A stretch of 64,000 bases of DNA from Arthrobacter sp. PvP023 (GCF_017832975.1 NZ_JAFIBI010000001.1:1798001-1862000); one strand, 5' to 3'; shown: positions 1 to 9,234, counted from the first letter of the stretch. The notes: a model not told the origin generated them from the letters alone. Translations and numbers: made by a program.

Positions 1-794
1 CCACCCAGCCGGAAGCACCGGTTTCGTCCGGCACGGAAGACGCCAAGCCGCTGGTCAGGGTGCTGCAGCCGGGTGAATTCTTCCACGGCTCCGTGGCGGA
101 CCAGATGGTCACCGCCAAGGGATCCTACGATCCCGACAAGCAGGTGCTGGTCCCGGGCCGCCTTCATGATGGTGCCACCGGGTTCTGGGTCGTATCGGCG
201 TTTTCGGTTCAGGATGCCCCTGTCCTCAGCGGCGTCGGGGCGACGCCCCGGACATGGATCCCGGTCGCCCGCGGATGGGTGGCCGACGCCGCGCAAGCCG
301 GCGCCCCGCCGTCGGGCATCATTGAACTGACCGGACGGCTCCTGCCGTCCGAAGCCCCGCTGCCAGGCACCGCACCCGAACCCGGCCGTGCCACGGCAGT
401 GTCCGTGGCGGAACTGATCAACGCCTGGGAAGTCAGCAGCTATCCGGGATTCGTGGCGGCAACCTCCGAAATGGCCGCCGGCACCGACGTCAGCGCCGCG
501 GCCGTCAACGGTGACCTGAAGCCCCTGAACATCGGCCCGCAGCCCCCGGCCCAGCAGGTGAACTGGCTCAATCTCTTCTACTCGGTGGAGTGGATCGTTT
601 TCGCCGGCTTCGCGCTCTTCATCTGGTGGCGGATGGTGAAGGACGACTACCGCCGGGACCTCGAGGACGAGCTCGACGACGAACACGACGAAAACGGTGC
701 GCACCGCGAAGGCACAGAAGAAGCTCCGCAGGCCGGACCGCACGCCGGCACATCAGAAACCCCCAGCCCGACCGAACAAAAGGTACAGCCATGA
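1..794 (+). CDS. SURF1 family cytochrome oxidase assembly protein (5' end cut off)
   Basis: The reading frame is open from base 3, so the gene begins before the window; about 263 C-terminal residues are present. SURF1-type proteins help assemble haem-copper oxidase in the membrane. Visible family features are the GFWVVSAF segment followed by a PVARGW strand, and a C-terminal transmembrane helix at about nt 561-630 (NLFYSVEWIVFAGFALFIWW) leading into a basic WRMVKDDYRR stretch. The first transmembrane helix expected for the family must lie upstream. A charged, Glu/Asp-rich tail of about 45 residues follows the helix and is probably disordered. The stop overlaps the next start (ATGA), so the two genes are translationally coupled. 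Confidence 0.85.
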   Translation, partial: TQPEAPVSSGTEDAKPLVRVLQPGEFFHGSVADQMVTAKGSYDPDKQVLVPGRLHDGATGFWVVSAFSVQDAPVLSGVGATPRTWIPVARGWVADAAQAGAPPSGIIELTGRLLPSEAPLPGTAPEPGRATAVSVAELINAWEVSSYPGFVAATSEMAAGTDVSAAAVNGDLKPLNIGPQPPAQQVNWLNLFYSVEWIVFAGFALFIWWRMVKDDYRRDLEDELDDEHDENGAHREGTEEAPQAGPHAGTSETPSPTEQKVQP

Positions 795-1303
795 TCGATC
801 CCAAGCCGGCCATCCAGCCCCAGCCGTCCCAGACCGGCGGATCGGGCACCGTCAAGAAGCGCAGGTTCGGCGGGACTGAAGCCCAGATCCGGTCCGCCCT
901 GAAGTTCTACAAAGTCATGGCATACCTGACGGGCGGAATGCTCCTCCTGCTCTGCGCCGAACTGGTTGCGCGGTACGCCTTCGGCCAGTACCTGTTCGCA
1001 GGCGGCACCAACGCGGTGACAGGCCAGCCGTTCGGCTTCGGGTTCGCAGACGCCGAGCCGCAGGGCGTCCTCGGGGGAGTGAACGTCTCCGTCGCGGTGC
1101 TGATTGTGCACGGCTGGATGTACGTCGTCTACCTGATGTCCAACTTCCGGCTGTGGTCGCTGATGCGGTGGCCGTTCGCCAAACTGATCCTCCTGGCCCT
1201 GGGCGGTGTTATCCCGCTCCTGTCCTTCATCGTGGAGAAGAAGTTCCACGCCGAGGTGGAGGCGGAACTCGCCGCGAATCCGCAGGCGTCCAAGCGCTAC
1301 TGA
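791..1303 (+). CDS. DUF3817 family membrane protein
   Basis: A 170-residue protein whose ATG overlaps the SURF1 stop codon. After a soluble N-terminus of about 40 residues there are three hydrophobic helices, around KVMAYLTGGMLLLLCAELVA, SVAVLIVHGWMYVVYLMSNF and KLILLALGGVIPLLSFIVEK. This pattern, the HGWMY motif and the position between a SURF1 gene and guaA fit the DUF3817 family of actinobacterial integral membrane proteins. The biochemical role is unknown. Coupling to SURF1 hints at a membrane or respiratory function, but that is inference. Confidence 0.8.
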   Translation: MIDPKPAIQPQPSQTGGSGTVKKRRFGGTEAQIRSALKFYKVMAYLTGGMLLLLCAELVARYAFGQYLFAGGTNAVTGQPFGFGFADAEPQGVLGGVNVSVAVLIVHGWMYVVYLMSNFRLWSLMRWPFAKLILLALGGVIPLLSFIVEKKFHAEVEAELAANPQASKRY

Positions 1304-1373
1304 GCCGGCGGGCGCGGCCTGTGAGTTCGCTTACCCGGGGCTTCTCAATGTGCGGCCGGGCGGCGGTGCCAAG

Positions 1374-1379
1374 TAGGCT
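1374..1379 (+). promoter_or_regulatory. -10 box of guaA, leaderless arrangement
   Basis: TAGGCT lies exactly 12 nt before the first base of the guaA GTG, which puts the expected transcription start at or next to the start codon. No Shine-Dalgarno is seen between. The -35 region is not recognisable, as is common for actinobacterial promoters. Confidence 0.6.
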
Positions 1380-1385
1380 AGTACG

Positions 1386-2975
1386 GTGACTACTCCCACT
1401 GCATCCCAGACTTCCCAGAAGCCGGTGCTGGTTGTTGACTACGGTGCCCAGTACGCGCAGCTGATTGCCCGCCGCGTCCGGGAAGCAAATGTGTATTCGG
1501 AAGTGGTTCCGCATACCTACAGCACCGAACAACTGCTGGCCAAGAACCCCGCCGCCATCATCCTTTCCGGTGGCCCTTCCAGCGTGTACGCGGAAGGTGC
1601 ACCGAGTGTGGGTGCCGACCTCTTTGAAGCCGGGATCCCGGTCTTCGGCATCTGCTACGGCTTCCAGGCGATGGCCAACGCCCTGGGCGGCACTGTAGCC
1701 CAGACGGGCCTGCGCGAGTACGGCGCCACGGAAGCCACCACAGTCGGGGAGGCCCGGTCCATCCTGGACGGCCTGCCGCACCACCAGAACACCTGGATGA
1801 GCCATGGCGATTCCGTGCAGGAAGCACCGGAAGGCTTTGAAGTCCTGGCCACCACCGCCGGCGCTCCCGTGGCGGCATTCGCCAACGAAGAGAAGTGTCT
1901 CTACGGCGTGCAGTGGCACCCCGAGGTAAAGCACTCCGCATACGGCCAGCAGGTGCTCGAGAACTTCCTGTTCAAGGGCGCCAAGCTCGAACCCAACTGG
2001 ACCACGGGGAACATCCTCGAGGAACAGGTGGACCGCATCCGCAAGCAGATCGGCGATGCCAGGGTCATTTGCGGCCTCTCCGGCGGAGTCGACTCTGCGG
2101 TTGCGGCTGCCCTGGTCCAGCGCGCGGTGGGCGATCAGCTGACCTGTGTGTTCGTGGACCACGGACTGCTCCGCGAAGGCGAGGCCGAGCAGGTTGAACG
2201 CGACTTCGTGGCAGCCACGGGCGTCAAACTGTACGTTGCCAATGAGCAGGAGAGGTTCCAGGCGGCACTGGCCGGGGTCAGCGATCCCGAGACCAAGCGC
2301 AAGATCATCGGCCGCGAATTCATCCGTGCCTTCGAGGAAGCCGAACTTGCCATCATCGCCGAGGCGGCCGCCCACGGTGAAAAGATCAAGTTCCTGGTCC
2401 AGGGGACCCTGTACCCGGACGTCGTTGAATCCGGCGGCGGTGAAGGTGCGGCCAACATCAAGAGCCACCACAACGTGGGCGGACTGCCGGAGGACCTGCA
2501 GTTCGAACTCGTCGAGCCGCTTCGTGCGCTCTTCAAGGACGAGGTCCGTGCCGTGGGCGCCCAGCTGGGGCTGCCGCAGGAAATCGTGGGCCGCCAGCCG
2601 TTCCCGGGGCCCGGCCTCGGCATCCGCATCGTCGGCGAAGTGACCAAGGAACGCCTGGACCTGCTCCGCAAGGCCGACGCCATAGCCCGTGCCGAGCTCA
2701 CTGCGGCCGGCCTGGACAACGAGGTGTGGCAGATGCCGGTCGTGCTGCTGGCGGATGTCCGCAGCGTCGGCGTCCAGGGTGACGGCCGGACCTACGGCCA
2801 CCCGATCGTCCTGCGACCCGTCTCGTCCGAGGACGCCATGACCGCCGACTGGTCACGGCTTCCGTACGACCTGCTGGCAAAGATCTCCAACCGCATCACC
2901 AACGAGGTGGAAGGCGTCAACCGGGTGGTGCTGGACGTGACCAGCAAACCGCCGGGAACCATCGAGTGGGAATAG
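1386..2975 (+). CDS. guaA: GMP synthase (glutamine-hydrolysing)
   Basis: Converts XMP to GMP with glutamine and ATP, the last step of guanine nucleotide synthesis in the cytosol. The 529-residue length is standard. The class I glutamine amidotransferase domain comes first, with nucleophile Cys90 in GICYGFQ and the His178/Glu180 pair in QWHPE. The ATP-pyrophosphatase loop SGGVDS is at 232-237. The C-terminus carries the dimerisation domain ending KPPGTIEWE. The GTG at 1386 is chosen because a TAGGCT -10 box lies 12 nt upstream and the first residues lead directly into the VVDYGAQY strand. A strong terminator follows, so the gene is probably transcribed alone. Confidence 0.98.
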   Translation: MTTPTASQTSQKPVLVVDYGAQYAQLIARRVREANVYSEVVPHTYSTEQLLAKNPAAIILSGGPSSVYAEGAPSVGADLFEAGIPVFGICYGFQAMANALGGTVAQTGLREYGATEATTVGEARSILDGLPHHQNTWMSHGDSVQEAPEGFEVLATTAGAPVAAFANEEKCLYGVQWHPEVKHSAYGQQVLENFLFKGAKLEPNWTTGNILEEQVDRIRKQIGDARVICGLSGGVDSAVAAALVQRAVGDQLTCVFVDHGLLREGEAEQVERDFVAATGVKLYVANEQERFQAALAGVSDPETKRKIIGREFIRAFEEAELAIIAEAAAHGEKIKFLVQGTLYPDVVESGGGEGAANIKSHHNVGGLPEDLQFELVEPLRALFKDEVRAVGAQLGLPQEIVGRQPFPGPGLGIRIVGEVTKERLDLLRKADAIARAELTAAGLDNEVWQMPVVLLADVRSVGVQGDGRTYGHPIVLRPVSSEDAMTADWSRLPYDLLAKISNRITNEVEGVNRVVLDVTSKPPGTIEWE

Positions 2976-2982
2976 CACTGTG

Positions 2983-3024
2983 AGTGGCCGGCCTCAGCGA
3001 TGAGGCCGGCCACTTTGTTTTTTC
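2983..3024 (+). terminator. Rho-independent terminator of guaA
   Basis: A 14-bp perfect stem (arms 2983-2996 and 3001-3014, AGTGGCCGGCCTCA with its complement) closes a GCGA tetraloop and is followed by TTGTTTTTTC. This is the clearest intrinsic terminator in the window. Confidence 0.95.
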
Positions 3025-3155
3025 TCCCCAAATCCGGCGCAATTTTGGCCCGCTCCAGTGTTGCGGTCTCTCACTGGGCCCCGATACGGGCTACGCTCGA
3101 AAGTATGCCGGTATGGTCCAGGGCGTCACGTGCAAACGCAGAAAAGAAGGCAGTA

Positions 3156-6100
3156 GTGTCAGTTGTTCAAGGCCTCCCAGAGGGCTCCGAAGAGCTCAGG
3201 AAGTGGCTGTCGGGGCTTAAGCCGGTCACCGGAGCAGACACAATGCTGCGTTTCACCAAAACGCCGGAAGGCTCCATCGACATCACGCATGCGCATCCGT
3301 CCGGCTTGGCGCAGCTCATGGCTGGGCGGCGCACACGCCTGTCCACGCTGATCCGTGACCACGACCAGTACGTGGTTGCGGCGAGGGCTTCGCGCAACCT
3401 CCGCTCGAAAATTTTTGAGCTCAGCAACGACCGCGGCATCGACGCCGGGTATTTCTCGGCCGGAACTGTGTCCTGGACGTCGGCCGTGGGCGGAAAGCCC
3501 CAGCGCGTTTCTGCGCCGGTAATGCTGACCGCCATTTCCCTCACCGTCCGTCCGGGCGAGGACGACTACGAACTCCAGCTGACGGAGCAGGCCCAGATCA
3601 ATCCGGCGCTCATCAGGCACCTGAAGACCATTCACGGCATAGTTTTCGATGTCAACGCTGTAACCCGGATGGCTTACAGCACGGCACGGTTCGATCCCCA
3701 GCCCGTCCTGGACCGCCTGGGGACGCTCATCAAGCCCATCCACGGCGCCGAGGTGGAACACAACCTGCTCGTTTCCACTTTCGCGGACCTTTCCGGCAAC
3801 CTCGATGACCCGTGGATCAACCAGAACAACCCCGTCGTCGCGGCCCTTGCCCGTGCTGGGGCCGGTGAGGCCGTGGAAGTGGCCGAGCTCGCCGAGGACC
3901 GCTTCCAGGACATTGACCAGCGGGACCCCGCTGATGAGCTGTTGCTTCTCGACGCCGACGCCGACCAGCAGCATGTGGTGGACGCCGTGCGCGCCGGCGA
4001 CTCCCTCCTTGTCAGCAGCCCGCCAGGCACAGGGCAGACCCAGACTGCCATTAACACCATCGGCGCCCTGGTGGACGAAGGAAAGACCGTCCTGGTGGTG
4101 GGCGACCGCAGAGCCAGCCTTAGTGAAATCGGGGGCCAGCTGGAGACGCTGGGCCTGGAGTCCATCCTGTTTGCCCTGTCAGGTACGGCGACGCCCCTGC
4201 AGCTCAAGGGCCAGCTGGTGCGCGCCATCGTCCGGAATGAAAAGTCGCTTCAGCCCCAGCTCGAAAACCTGCACACCACGCTTGCGGAGCACCGGCATGC
4301 CCTCATGGACCATGTGGCGTCGCTCCACAACGTCCGCCAGCGGTGGGGCTGCTCGCCGTATCAGGCCATGCAGTCGCTGGCCGAGCTGACATCCATCCAG
4401 CCGACGCCGCCCGCCACCACGGTGCGGCTGAAGCGAAGTGTGCTGGACAATATCCGCGACCGCGAGGAACTCGCCGGACGCCTTCGCCGTGCAGCCGAAC
4501 TGGGCAGTTTCAGCCGGGCTTCCACGGCCAGCCCCTGGCACGGCGCGCGGCTCCTAACCCGCAAGGAAACCGAAGAGGCGCAGGACGTTGCGCGCTCGGT
4601 CGAGAAGAACCTGCCGGTGCTCCGCCACCGCATGAACGAAGTCGCCGAGCACGCCCAGATCCGCCTTGGCACCACCTTCCACGAATGGGGTGCCCAGCTC
4701 GAGTTGCTGATGGCGGTCAGGGAGAGCCTGGACAAGTTCACCCCGGACATCTTCGACCGGCCGGTGCACGACCTCATCTCCGCGACAGCCACCTCCCCGT
4801 GGCGCCGCGAACGCAACATCGACATGCCATCCATGCAGCGGTCCCGGCTGCGCCGCGTGGCCAAGGAATACGTCCGTCCCGGCGTGCACATCGCCGATCT
4901 CCACAGTTCCCTGGTGCTCGTCCAGGAACAGCGGGCGCTGTGGGCGGACTATGCCACCACGCAGCGGCACCCCGCAGTGCCGTCCGGTCTGGGCGAAGTG
5001 AACGTGATGTACCGCAGCCTGGAACGTGAACTGGCCCAGCTGGGCGCGGCCATCAAGCACACCGAGGCGGGCGGAGACCTTCAGCACACGCCCTACGAGG
5101 AACTGATGGAACGCCTGGAGCGGCTGGTTGCCGACACCCGGACGCTCAAGACGCTCCCGGAGCGGACGCTTCTCATCGAGAACATGCGTGAGCACGGGCT
5201 CGGGGAACTGCTCGCGGACCTGGCGGAGCGGGAGGTGCCCGCCGAATCCGTGGCGGCAGAGCTGGATCTTGCCTGGTGGCAGTCAGCCCTTGAAGCGATG
5301 ATCAGCGGGGATGACTACCTGGCGATGTCCGACGGCGATGCCCTGCGACAGCTTGAAGCCGAATACCGCCTGGCGGACAACGCCCACATCGCCAGCGGCG
5401 CGGCACGGCTGCGGTGGGCGCTGTCCGAACGGTGGCGCGCCGGCATTGCCGAGAACCCGCGGCAGGCTGACCTGCTCCGGAGCCTCCTGAAGGACGGCCG
5501 GGTCACCCTTGCCGCGCTGACGGCGCAGGCGCCGGCCCTGGTCCCCATGCTGGTGCCGGTGTGGTCGGTGAGCCCCTACCTCATGACCGGACTGCTCCCG
5601 GCTGAGCAGAAGTTCGACGCCGTTGTTATCCTCGACGCCGAAGCAACCTCCCTTCAGGCAGTCCTCCCGGCGATCGCCCGGGCCAGGCAGGTGATTGCCT
5701 TCGGCGACGACAAGATCGCCAGCCCCCGCACGTTTACTGTCGGCGTCGAGCGGTTGGCTGCCGGCGAGACTGCCCACCAAAGCGTCGAGAGTGCCTACAC
5801 GGCACTGTCCGCGGTGCTGCCGACCCGGCGCCTGACCTGCGCGTACCGGGCTGTCGACGAGGACCTCGTGCTGCAGCTGAGCAAGAGCTTCTACGACGGC
5901 CGCCTGCACAGGCTCCCCGAGGGGCAGACCGCCACCGGGCTGGACCGCGCCCTGCTGGTGGAATACCTCCCGGACGGCACCGGCCTTCCGAGCGCCGACC
6001 AGGAAGGCGTGGAGTCCGCCGTGGCCGAGGTCAACCGGGTGGTTGAGCTCGTTTTTGAGCACGCCCGCCTGCGGCCAAGGACCTCCCTCGCCGTGGTCAC

Positions 6101-7328
6101 GGCCAGCCTCCGCCACGCCGCGAGGATCGGCGAGGCCATCCGGCTGCAGCTGCCCAACTACCCGCTGCTGGCAAGTTTCTTCACGGCCGGTCCCGAATCC
6201 TTCCGGGTGGTTGACCTGGAACGGGCCCAGGGCCTGGTCCGCGACCACGTGATCTTCTCCCCGGGTTACGGCCGCACGCCGCACGGCCGCGCGCTCCACA
6301 ACTTCGGGCCGCTGTCCGCCGAAGGCGGCCGGGCGAAGTTTGCGTTGGCCATGACCCGTGCCCGGCGTTCGCTGCATGTGCTCAGCTGCTTCAAACCGGA
6401 AGACCTGGACGTCAGCCGCCTCAGCCACGGCGCCCTCGACTTCTATGAACTGCTCGACCGCGAGATTGCCGGCAACACTGACCTGGGCACGCCCGCGTCC
6501 CGCGCCGCGGCGAGCGAGCAGGCGCTGGGGGCCGATCCCCTCGTGGCAGACCTGGCTGACAGGCTGCGTGCCCGGGGAGCCCGGGTCTGGCATCAGTATG
6601 ACGGCGTGCTTGACGTTGCCGCTGCCGCCGATCCGGTGAATTCCATCGGCCATGATGACGCCGAAATCCCCAGGCCCGTGGCAATCGAGTCCGACGGAAC
6701 TGAGCAGTACCGGCGCATGAGCGTCCGCGAACGAAGCAGGCTCCGGCCGCAACTGCTGGAACGGCTTGGCTGGCGCTACATGCCGCTGTGGACGATCGAG
6801 GTATTCACGGACCCGTCCGCCTGCGCTGACCGGATCGGCGGATACCTCGGGCTGGAGAAACCGGTGGTCACCGGCTTCTCCGCCACCTCACAGGCATTCT
6901 TCGAGGACGACGTCGACAACCTGACGCTGAACAGCGCCGACCGCGGCAACAACGGGTCAAGCGAGGTAGCCGAATCCGAAAGTGGCAACTCCGGCAGTGT
7001 GGCTGACGGGGTTACGCACTCGGTATCCTTGGAGCAGCGCGGCGCATCAACGGACGAGCCCCGTGGCGCCGGCACTGAAGCATCGGAAGGCATCAAGGAA
7101 AACGGCATGGACACAAACATCAGCGCAGCGGACCGCCAGGACGCCCCCCACAGCGGGTCGGACGATTCAGCTCCGGACAGGTCCCGGCAGCCGGCCGGTG
7201 TCGGCGTTCCATCAGGAGTGCTGCCGAACAAGGCCTCCGAGGATGACCCCAAGCGCTGGGGCGATCACGCTTCTGACTACGACCACGATGCCTGGCTTCA
7301 GGAGCAGAAGCCGCCGCACTGGGGCTGA
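3156..7328 (+). CDS. Large superfamily-1 helicase-like protein with degenerate motifs and C-terminal nuclease-like domain
   Basis: A 1390-residue protein. The GTG at 3156 is chosen because AGAAGG sits 5 nt upstream; earlier in-frame ATGs at 3000 and 3105 lie in the guaA terminator or lack a ribosome site. The overall plan matches the large 'AAA/DUF4011-type' helicases that end in an MTES_1575 (Vsr/PD-(D/E)XK-like) domain. Key catalytic positions differ: Walker A reads PPGTGQTQT with Gln294 where Lys is expected; the DEAS-type motif II is DAEA at 827-830; motif III is GDDKIASP at 850-857 instead of GDxxQLPP; motif V is QGLVRD instead of QGDERD at about 1025. Motif VI (TRAR, 1067-1070) survives. 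The nuclease-like region (IESDG, Glu1178, then RxRLRPQLLERLGWR) precedes an acidic, probably disordered tail from about 1245. Function is unknown; it may bind rather than unwind nucleic acid. Confidence 0.75.
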   Translation: MSVVQGLPEGSEELRKWLSGLKPVTGADTMLRFTKTPEGSIDITHAHPSGLAQLMAGRRTRLSTLIRDHDQYVVAARASRNLRSKIFELSNDRGIDAGYFSAGTVSWTSAVGGKPQRVSAPVMLTAISLTVRPGEDDYELQLTEQAQINPALIRHLKTIHGIVFDVNAVTRMAYSTARFDPQPVLDRLGTLIKPIHGAEVEHNLLVSTFADLSGNLDDPWINQNNPVVAALARAGAGEAVEVAELAEDRFQDIDQRDPADELLLLDADADQQHVVDAVRAGDSLLVSSPPGTGQTQTAINTIGALVDEGKTVLVVGDRRASLSEIGGQLETLGLESILFALSGTATPLQLKGQLVRAIVRNEKSLQPQLENLHTTLAEHRHALMDHVASLHNVRQRWGCSPYQAMQSLAELTSIQPTPPATTVRLKRSVLDNIRDREELAGRLRRAAELGSFSRASTASPWHGARLLTRKETEEAQDVARSVEKNLPVLRHRMNEVAEHAQIRLGTTFHEWGAQLELLMAVRESLDKFTPDIFDRPVHDLISATATSPWRRERNIDMPSMQRSRLRRVAKEYVRPGVHIADLHSSLVLVQEQRALWADYATTQRHPAVPSGLGEVNVMYRSLERELAQLGAAIKHTEAGGDLQHTPYEELMERLERLVADTRTLKTLPERTLLIENMREHGLGELLADLAEREVPAESVAAELDLAWWQSALEAMISGDDYLAMSDGDALRQLEAEYRLADNAHIASGAARLRWALSERWRAGIAENPRQADLLRSLLKDGRVTLAALTAQAPALVPMLVPVWSVSPYLMTGLLPAEQKFDAVVILDAEATSLQAVLPAIARARQVIAFGDDKIASPRTFTVGVERLAAGETAHQSVESAYTALSAVLPTRRLTCAYRAVDEDLVLQLSKSFYDGRLHRLPEGQTATGLDRALLVEYLPDGTGLPSADQEGVESAVAEVNRVVELVFEHARLRPRTSLAVVTASLRHAARIGEAIRLQLPNYPLLASFFTAGPESFRVVDLERAQGLVRDHVIFSPGYGRTPHGRALHNFGPLSAEGGRAKFALAMTRARRSLHVLSCFKPEDLDVSRLSHGALDFYELLDREIAGNTDLGTPASRAAASEQALGADPLVADLADRLRARGARVWHQYDGVLDVAAAADPVNSIGHDDAEIPRPVAIESDGTEQYRRMSVRERSRLRPQLLERLGWRYMPLWTIEVFTDPSACADRIGGYLGLEKPVVTGFSATSQAFFEDDVDNLTLNSADRGNNGSSEVAESESGNSGSVADGVTHSVSLEQRGASTDEPRGAGTEASEGIKENGMDTNISAADRQDAPHSGSDDSAPDRSRQPAGVGVPSGVLPNKASEDDPKRWGDHASDYDHDAWLQEQKPPHWG

Positions 7329-7384
7329 GCCGCCCGCAGCCGAGGTGGACGGCCCGCGAGGACGGTGCAGCGAGCCCGGCGCAG

Positions 7385-8113
7385 CTAGCCTTGTGATCCC
7401 ACCAGCACAAAGAAGAGCTTTCCCTGGGTTGAGGAGCCGGCGAGGCGTCGCGCCTGGTCCGGATCCGCTGCGACCACTATGAGCCCCTCGGTTTCGCCGG
7501 TTCCCAGCCACTGTCCGGTTTGCCCGCCCTGTCCCGAGGTCCAGAGGACCGGCACGGAGGCTGCCAGGACTTCGGATTCCGCGGTCTTGCCAAAGTCGGT
7601 TCCGTTGGTCATCACAATGTTGACCAGCTGGCCCGGCGCCACGAGCTGGATGGACGACGGATCCGCCATTCTCAGGGGCACCGCTGCAGATCCGGGTTTC
7701 GCGCCCGCGAGCAGCCCCGGTCCGAGGATCTGCGTGTCGGAGATCAACTGGCCCTTGCGCACCGGGGCGGCCAGCTGTTTGCCTTGAATGGCGGAGACGT
7801 CCGCGACGGCTCCGGAGGGCACCATTCCCGGCGGCACCTTGACCGGCACCACCTCATTGCCTGACAGCGCAGTTCCGGCGGCAAGGTCGCGGGCAGAGGC
7901 CAGGGCAGTGACGGTGTGGGCTGGCGCCGGTGTCAGCTGCTGCACGGCGATGCCCGCGGCAGCACACAGCAACAGCGCGACGACGAGCCTCCGGTTGCGG
8001 TTAAGCCACGACGAAAAGCGCCGCACGCGCGATGACCCCGGACGGGCGGGGCGTCCGGTTCCAATGCTCTGCCGGGGCGAAGAAAATCCGTTGGTGCGAA
8101 GGATGGAGGGCAT
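7385..8113 (-). CDS. SAF-domain protein, CpaB/RcpC-like
   Basis: A 242-residue protein with a basic N-terminus, one transmembrane helix at about residues 40-57 (RLVVALLLCAAAGIAVQQL) and an extracytoplasmic SAF domain starting near ARDLAAGTALSGNEVVPVKV. This organisation matches CpaB/RcpC, the Flp/Tad pilus assembly component, and related SAF proteins of actinobacteria. No other pilus gene is next to it, so a Tad role is uncertain. TAGCGT at 8120-8125 on the minus strand lies 12 nt before the ATG, suggesting a leaderless transcript. Confidence 0.75.
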   Translation of the reverse strand: MPSILRTNGFSSPRQSIGTGRPARPGSSRVRRFSSWLNRNRRLVVALLLCAAAGIAVQQLTPAPAHTVTALASARDLAAGTALSGNEVVPVKVPPGMVPSGAVADVSAIQGKQLAAPVRKGQLISDTQILGPGLLAGAKPGSAAVPLRMADPSSIQLVAPGQLVNIVMTNGTDFGKTAESEVLAASVPVLWTSGQGGQTGQWLGTGETEGLIVVAADPDQARRLAGSSTQGKLFFVLVGSQG

Positions 8114-8119
8114 ACCGTC

Positions 8120-8125
8120 ACGCTA
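8120..8125 (-). promoter_or_regulatory. -10 box of the SAF-domain gene, leaderless arrangement
   Basis: TAGCGT on the minus strand begins 12 nt before the ATG at 8113, the same spacing as at guaA and galU. There is no ribosome-binding site in the gap. Confidence 0.5.
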
Positions 8126-8254
8126 CGGAGGCCCCGCGTGGCAGGACAGAACGGCCAGGTCCTATGTGGAAAACCGGCCCCGGCCGGGCGCAACCTTGTT
8201 GCCGCTACTCCGCTGGAGGAGGGTAACCGGAACGAGGAAAAGCCGGCGTAATTG

Positions 8255-8500
8255 TTAGTTGGCGGCTGCGGTGGCAGGCGCCGGGGCGGCTGCCGGGGCA
8301 GGTGAAACACTGCTGCCCTTGGTATCGCGGGAGTCCGTCCGGTAGAAGCCCGAACCCTTGAAGACGACGCCTACGCTGTTGAACTTCTTGCGCAGGGTCC
8401 CCTCGCACTCAGGGCAGGAGGTGAGGGAGCTGTCGGTGAACGACTGCACGATCTCGAAGGCGTGGCTGCAGTCCTTGCAGGCATATGCATACGTGGGCAC
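8255..8500 (-). CDS. FmdB family zinc-ribbon protein
   Basis: An 81-residue protein beginning MPTYAYACKDC with a second CPEC knuckle, giving the CxxC...CxxC zinc ribbon of the FmdB/regulatory 'MPTYEYxC' family. The GVVFKGSGFYRTDSR segment after the ribbon is also typical. The last 20 residues are an Ala/Pro-rich tail. Start GTG at 8500 has AGGAGG 8 nt upstream. Family members are thought to be regulators or small metal-binding proteins; the target is unknown. Confidence 0.9.
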   Translation of the reverse strand: MPTYAYACKDCSHAFEIVQSFTDSSLTSCPECEGTLRKKFNSVGVVFKGSGFYRTDSRDTKGSSVSPAPAAAPAPATAAAN

Positions 8501-8637
8501 TGGAAATCCTCCTCTGGGACAAACGAGCAGGTCCCGTGCTGCCTGGTGGAAATCACTGCCGAGGTGTCCCGGCAGGTTTCGTCCTTTAGCAGTCGCAGGG
8601 CCTGAGTGCCAATTCTATCATCCGCAACGGGCGGGCT

Positions 8638-9234
8638 TCACATTAGCTGCGTGAGGCGTGACGGTGTGACTGCAACCGGGACCTTGCGGTCAAAGGACTC
8701 TGCGGGGATGCTGCCGGCCGGCAGGACTTCGTTGTCGAAGACCACCGCGGCGGCGGGCACGGACCGGCCCGCAGCCTCCAGTCCGGTGAGGAACTTGTCA
8801 TAGTAGCCTCCGCCCTGCCCGATCCTGTTCCCCGACAAGTCGACCGCCGTGGCGGGGACAAAGATCCCGGCAACTCCGTCCATGGCCTCACTGCCGTGCT
8901 GTTCTCCCACTGGTTCCTCGATGGGGGCATAACTGCTGCGGACGAATTCGGTTGCCGGAGTCCAGTAGACCCAGGAGAGGGTCCGGTCAGGTCCGCAGAC
9001 CGGCAACAGCACGCGATGCCCGGTGCCGTGCAAGGCGGTGATGAGGGGCAGGGTCGGAGGTTCGAATCCCACCCCGAGGTACACCGCAAAGGTACTTCGC
9101 TCACCGGCTGCAACCATGGCGGACCACTGGAGCCCGTGCCGGGCGATGCCGGCGCCGGCAGCTTCCAGGGCGGCGGGAGAGAAGGCGGCACGCTGGCTTC
9201 TGTGAGCCGAGCGGATCTCTTCCTTCGATGGCAT
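8638..9234 (-). CDS. 5-formyltetrahydrofolate cyclo-ligase
   Basis: A 198-residue cytosolic enzyme that converts 5-formyl-THF to 5,10-methenyl-THF using ATP. The family signature GQGGGYYDKFL is present near residue 140, and the N-terminal KEEIRSAHRSQR helix matches the basic ATP-binding start. ATG at 9234 is preceded by GGAAGG on the minus strand. It is divergent from galU with about 110 bp between the starts. Confidence 0.92.
   Translation of the reverse strand: MPSKEEIRSAHRSQRAAFSPAALEAAGAGIARHGLQWSAMVAAGERSTFAVYLGVGFEPPTLPLITALHGTGHRVLLPVCGPDRTLSWVYWTPATEFVRSSYAPIEEPVGEQHGSEAMDGVAGIFVPATAVDLSGNRIGQGGGYYDKFLTGLEAAGRSVPAAAVVFDNEVLPAGSIPAESFDRKVPVAVTPSRLTQLM

Noticed and set aside
1227..2801. 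524-codon open frame on the minus strand across guaA
   Set aside because: It is a mirror of a strongly supported gene; high third-position GC leaves the antisense frame open. Its protein has no recognisable family or membrane/signal pattern.
3000..3155. Upstream in-frame starts of the helicase-like gene
   Set aside because: The ATG at 3000 is inside the guaA terminator stem, and 3105 has no ribosome site, whereas GTG 3156 has AGAAGG at good spacing.
5283..6752. 489-codon minus-strand open frame inside the helicase-like gene
   Set aside because: Same antisense effect in GC-rich coding DNA; composition is random-looking (His, Gly, Val-rich repeats) and no ribosome site is present.
9055..9075. 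tRNA T-arm-like string GGTTCGAATCC
   Set aside because: No acceptor, D or anticodon arms fit around it and it lies inside the cyclo-ligase gene.
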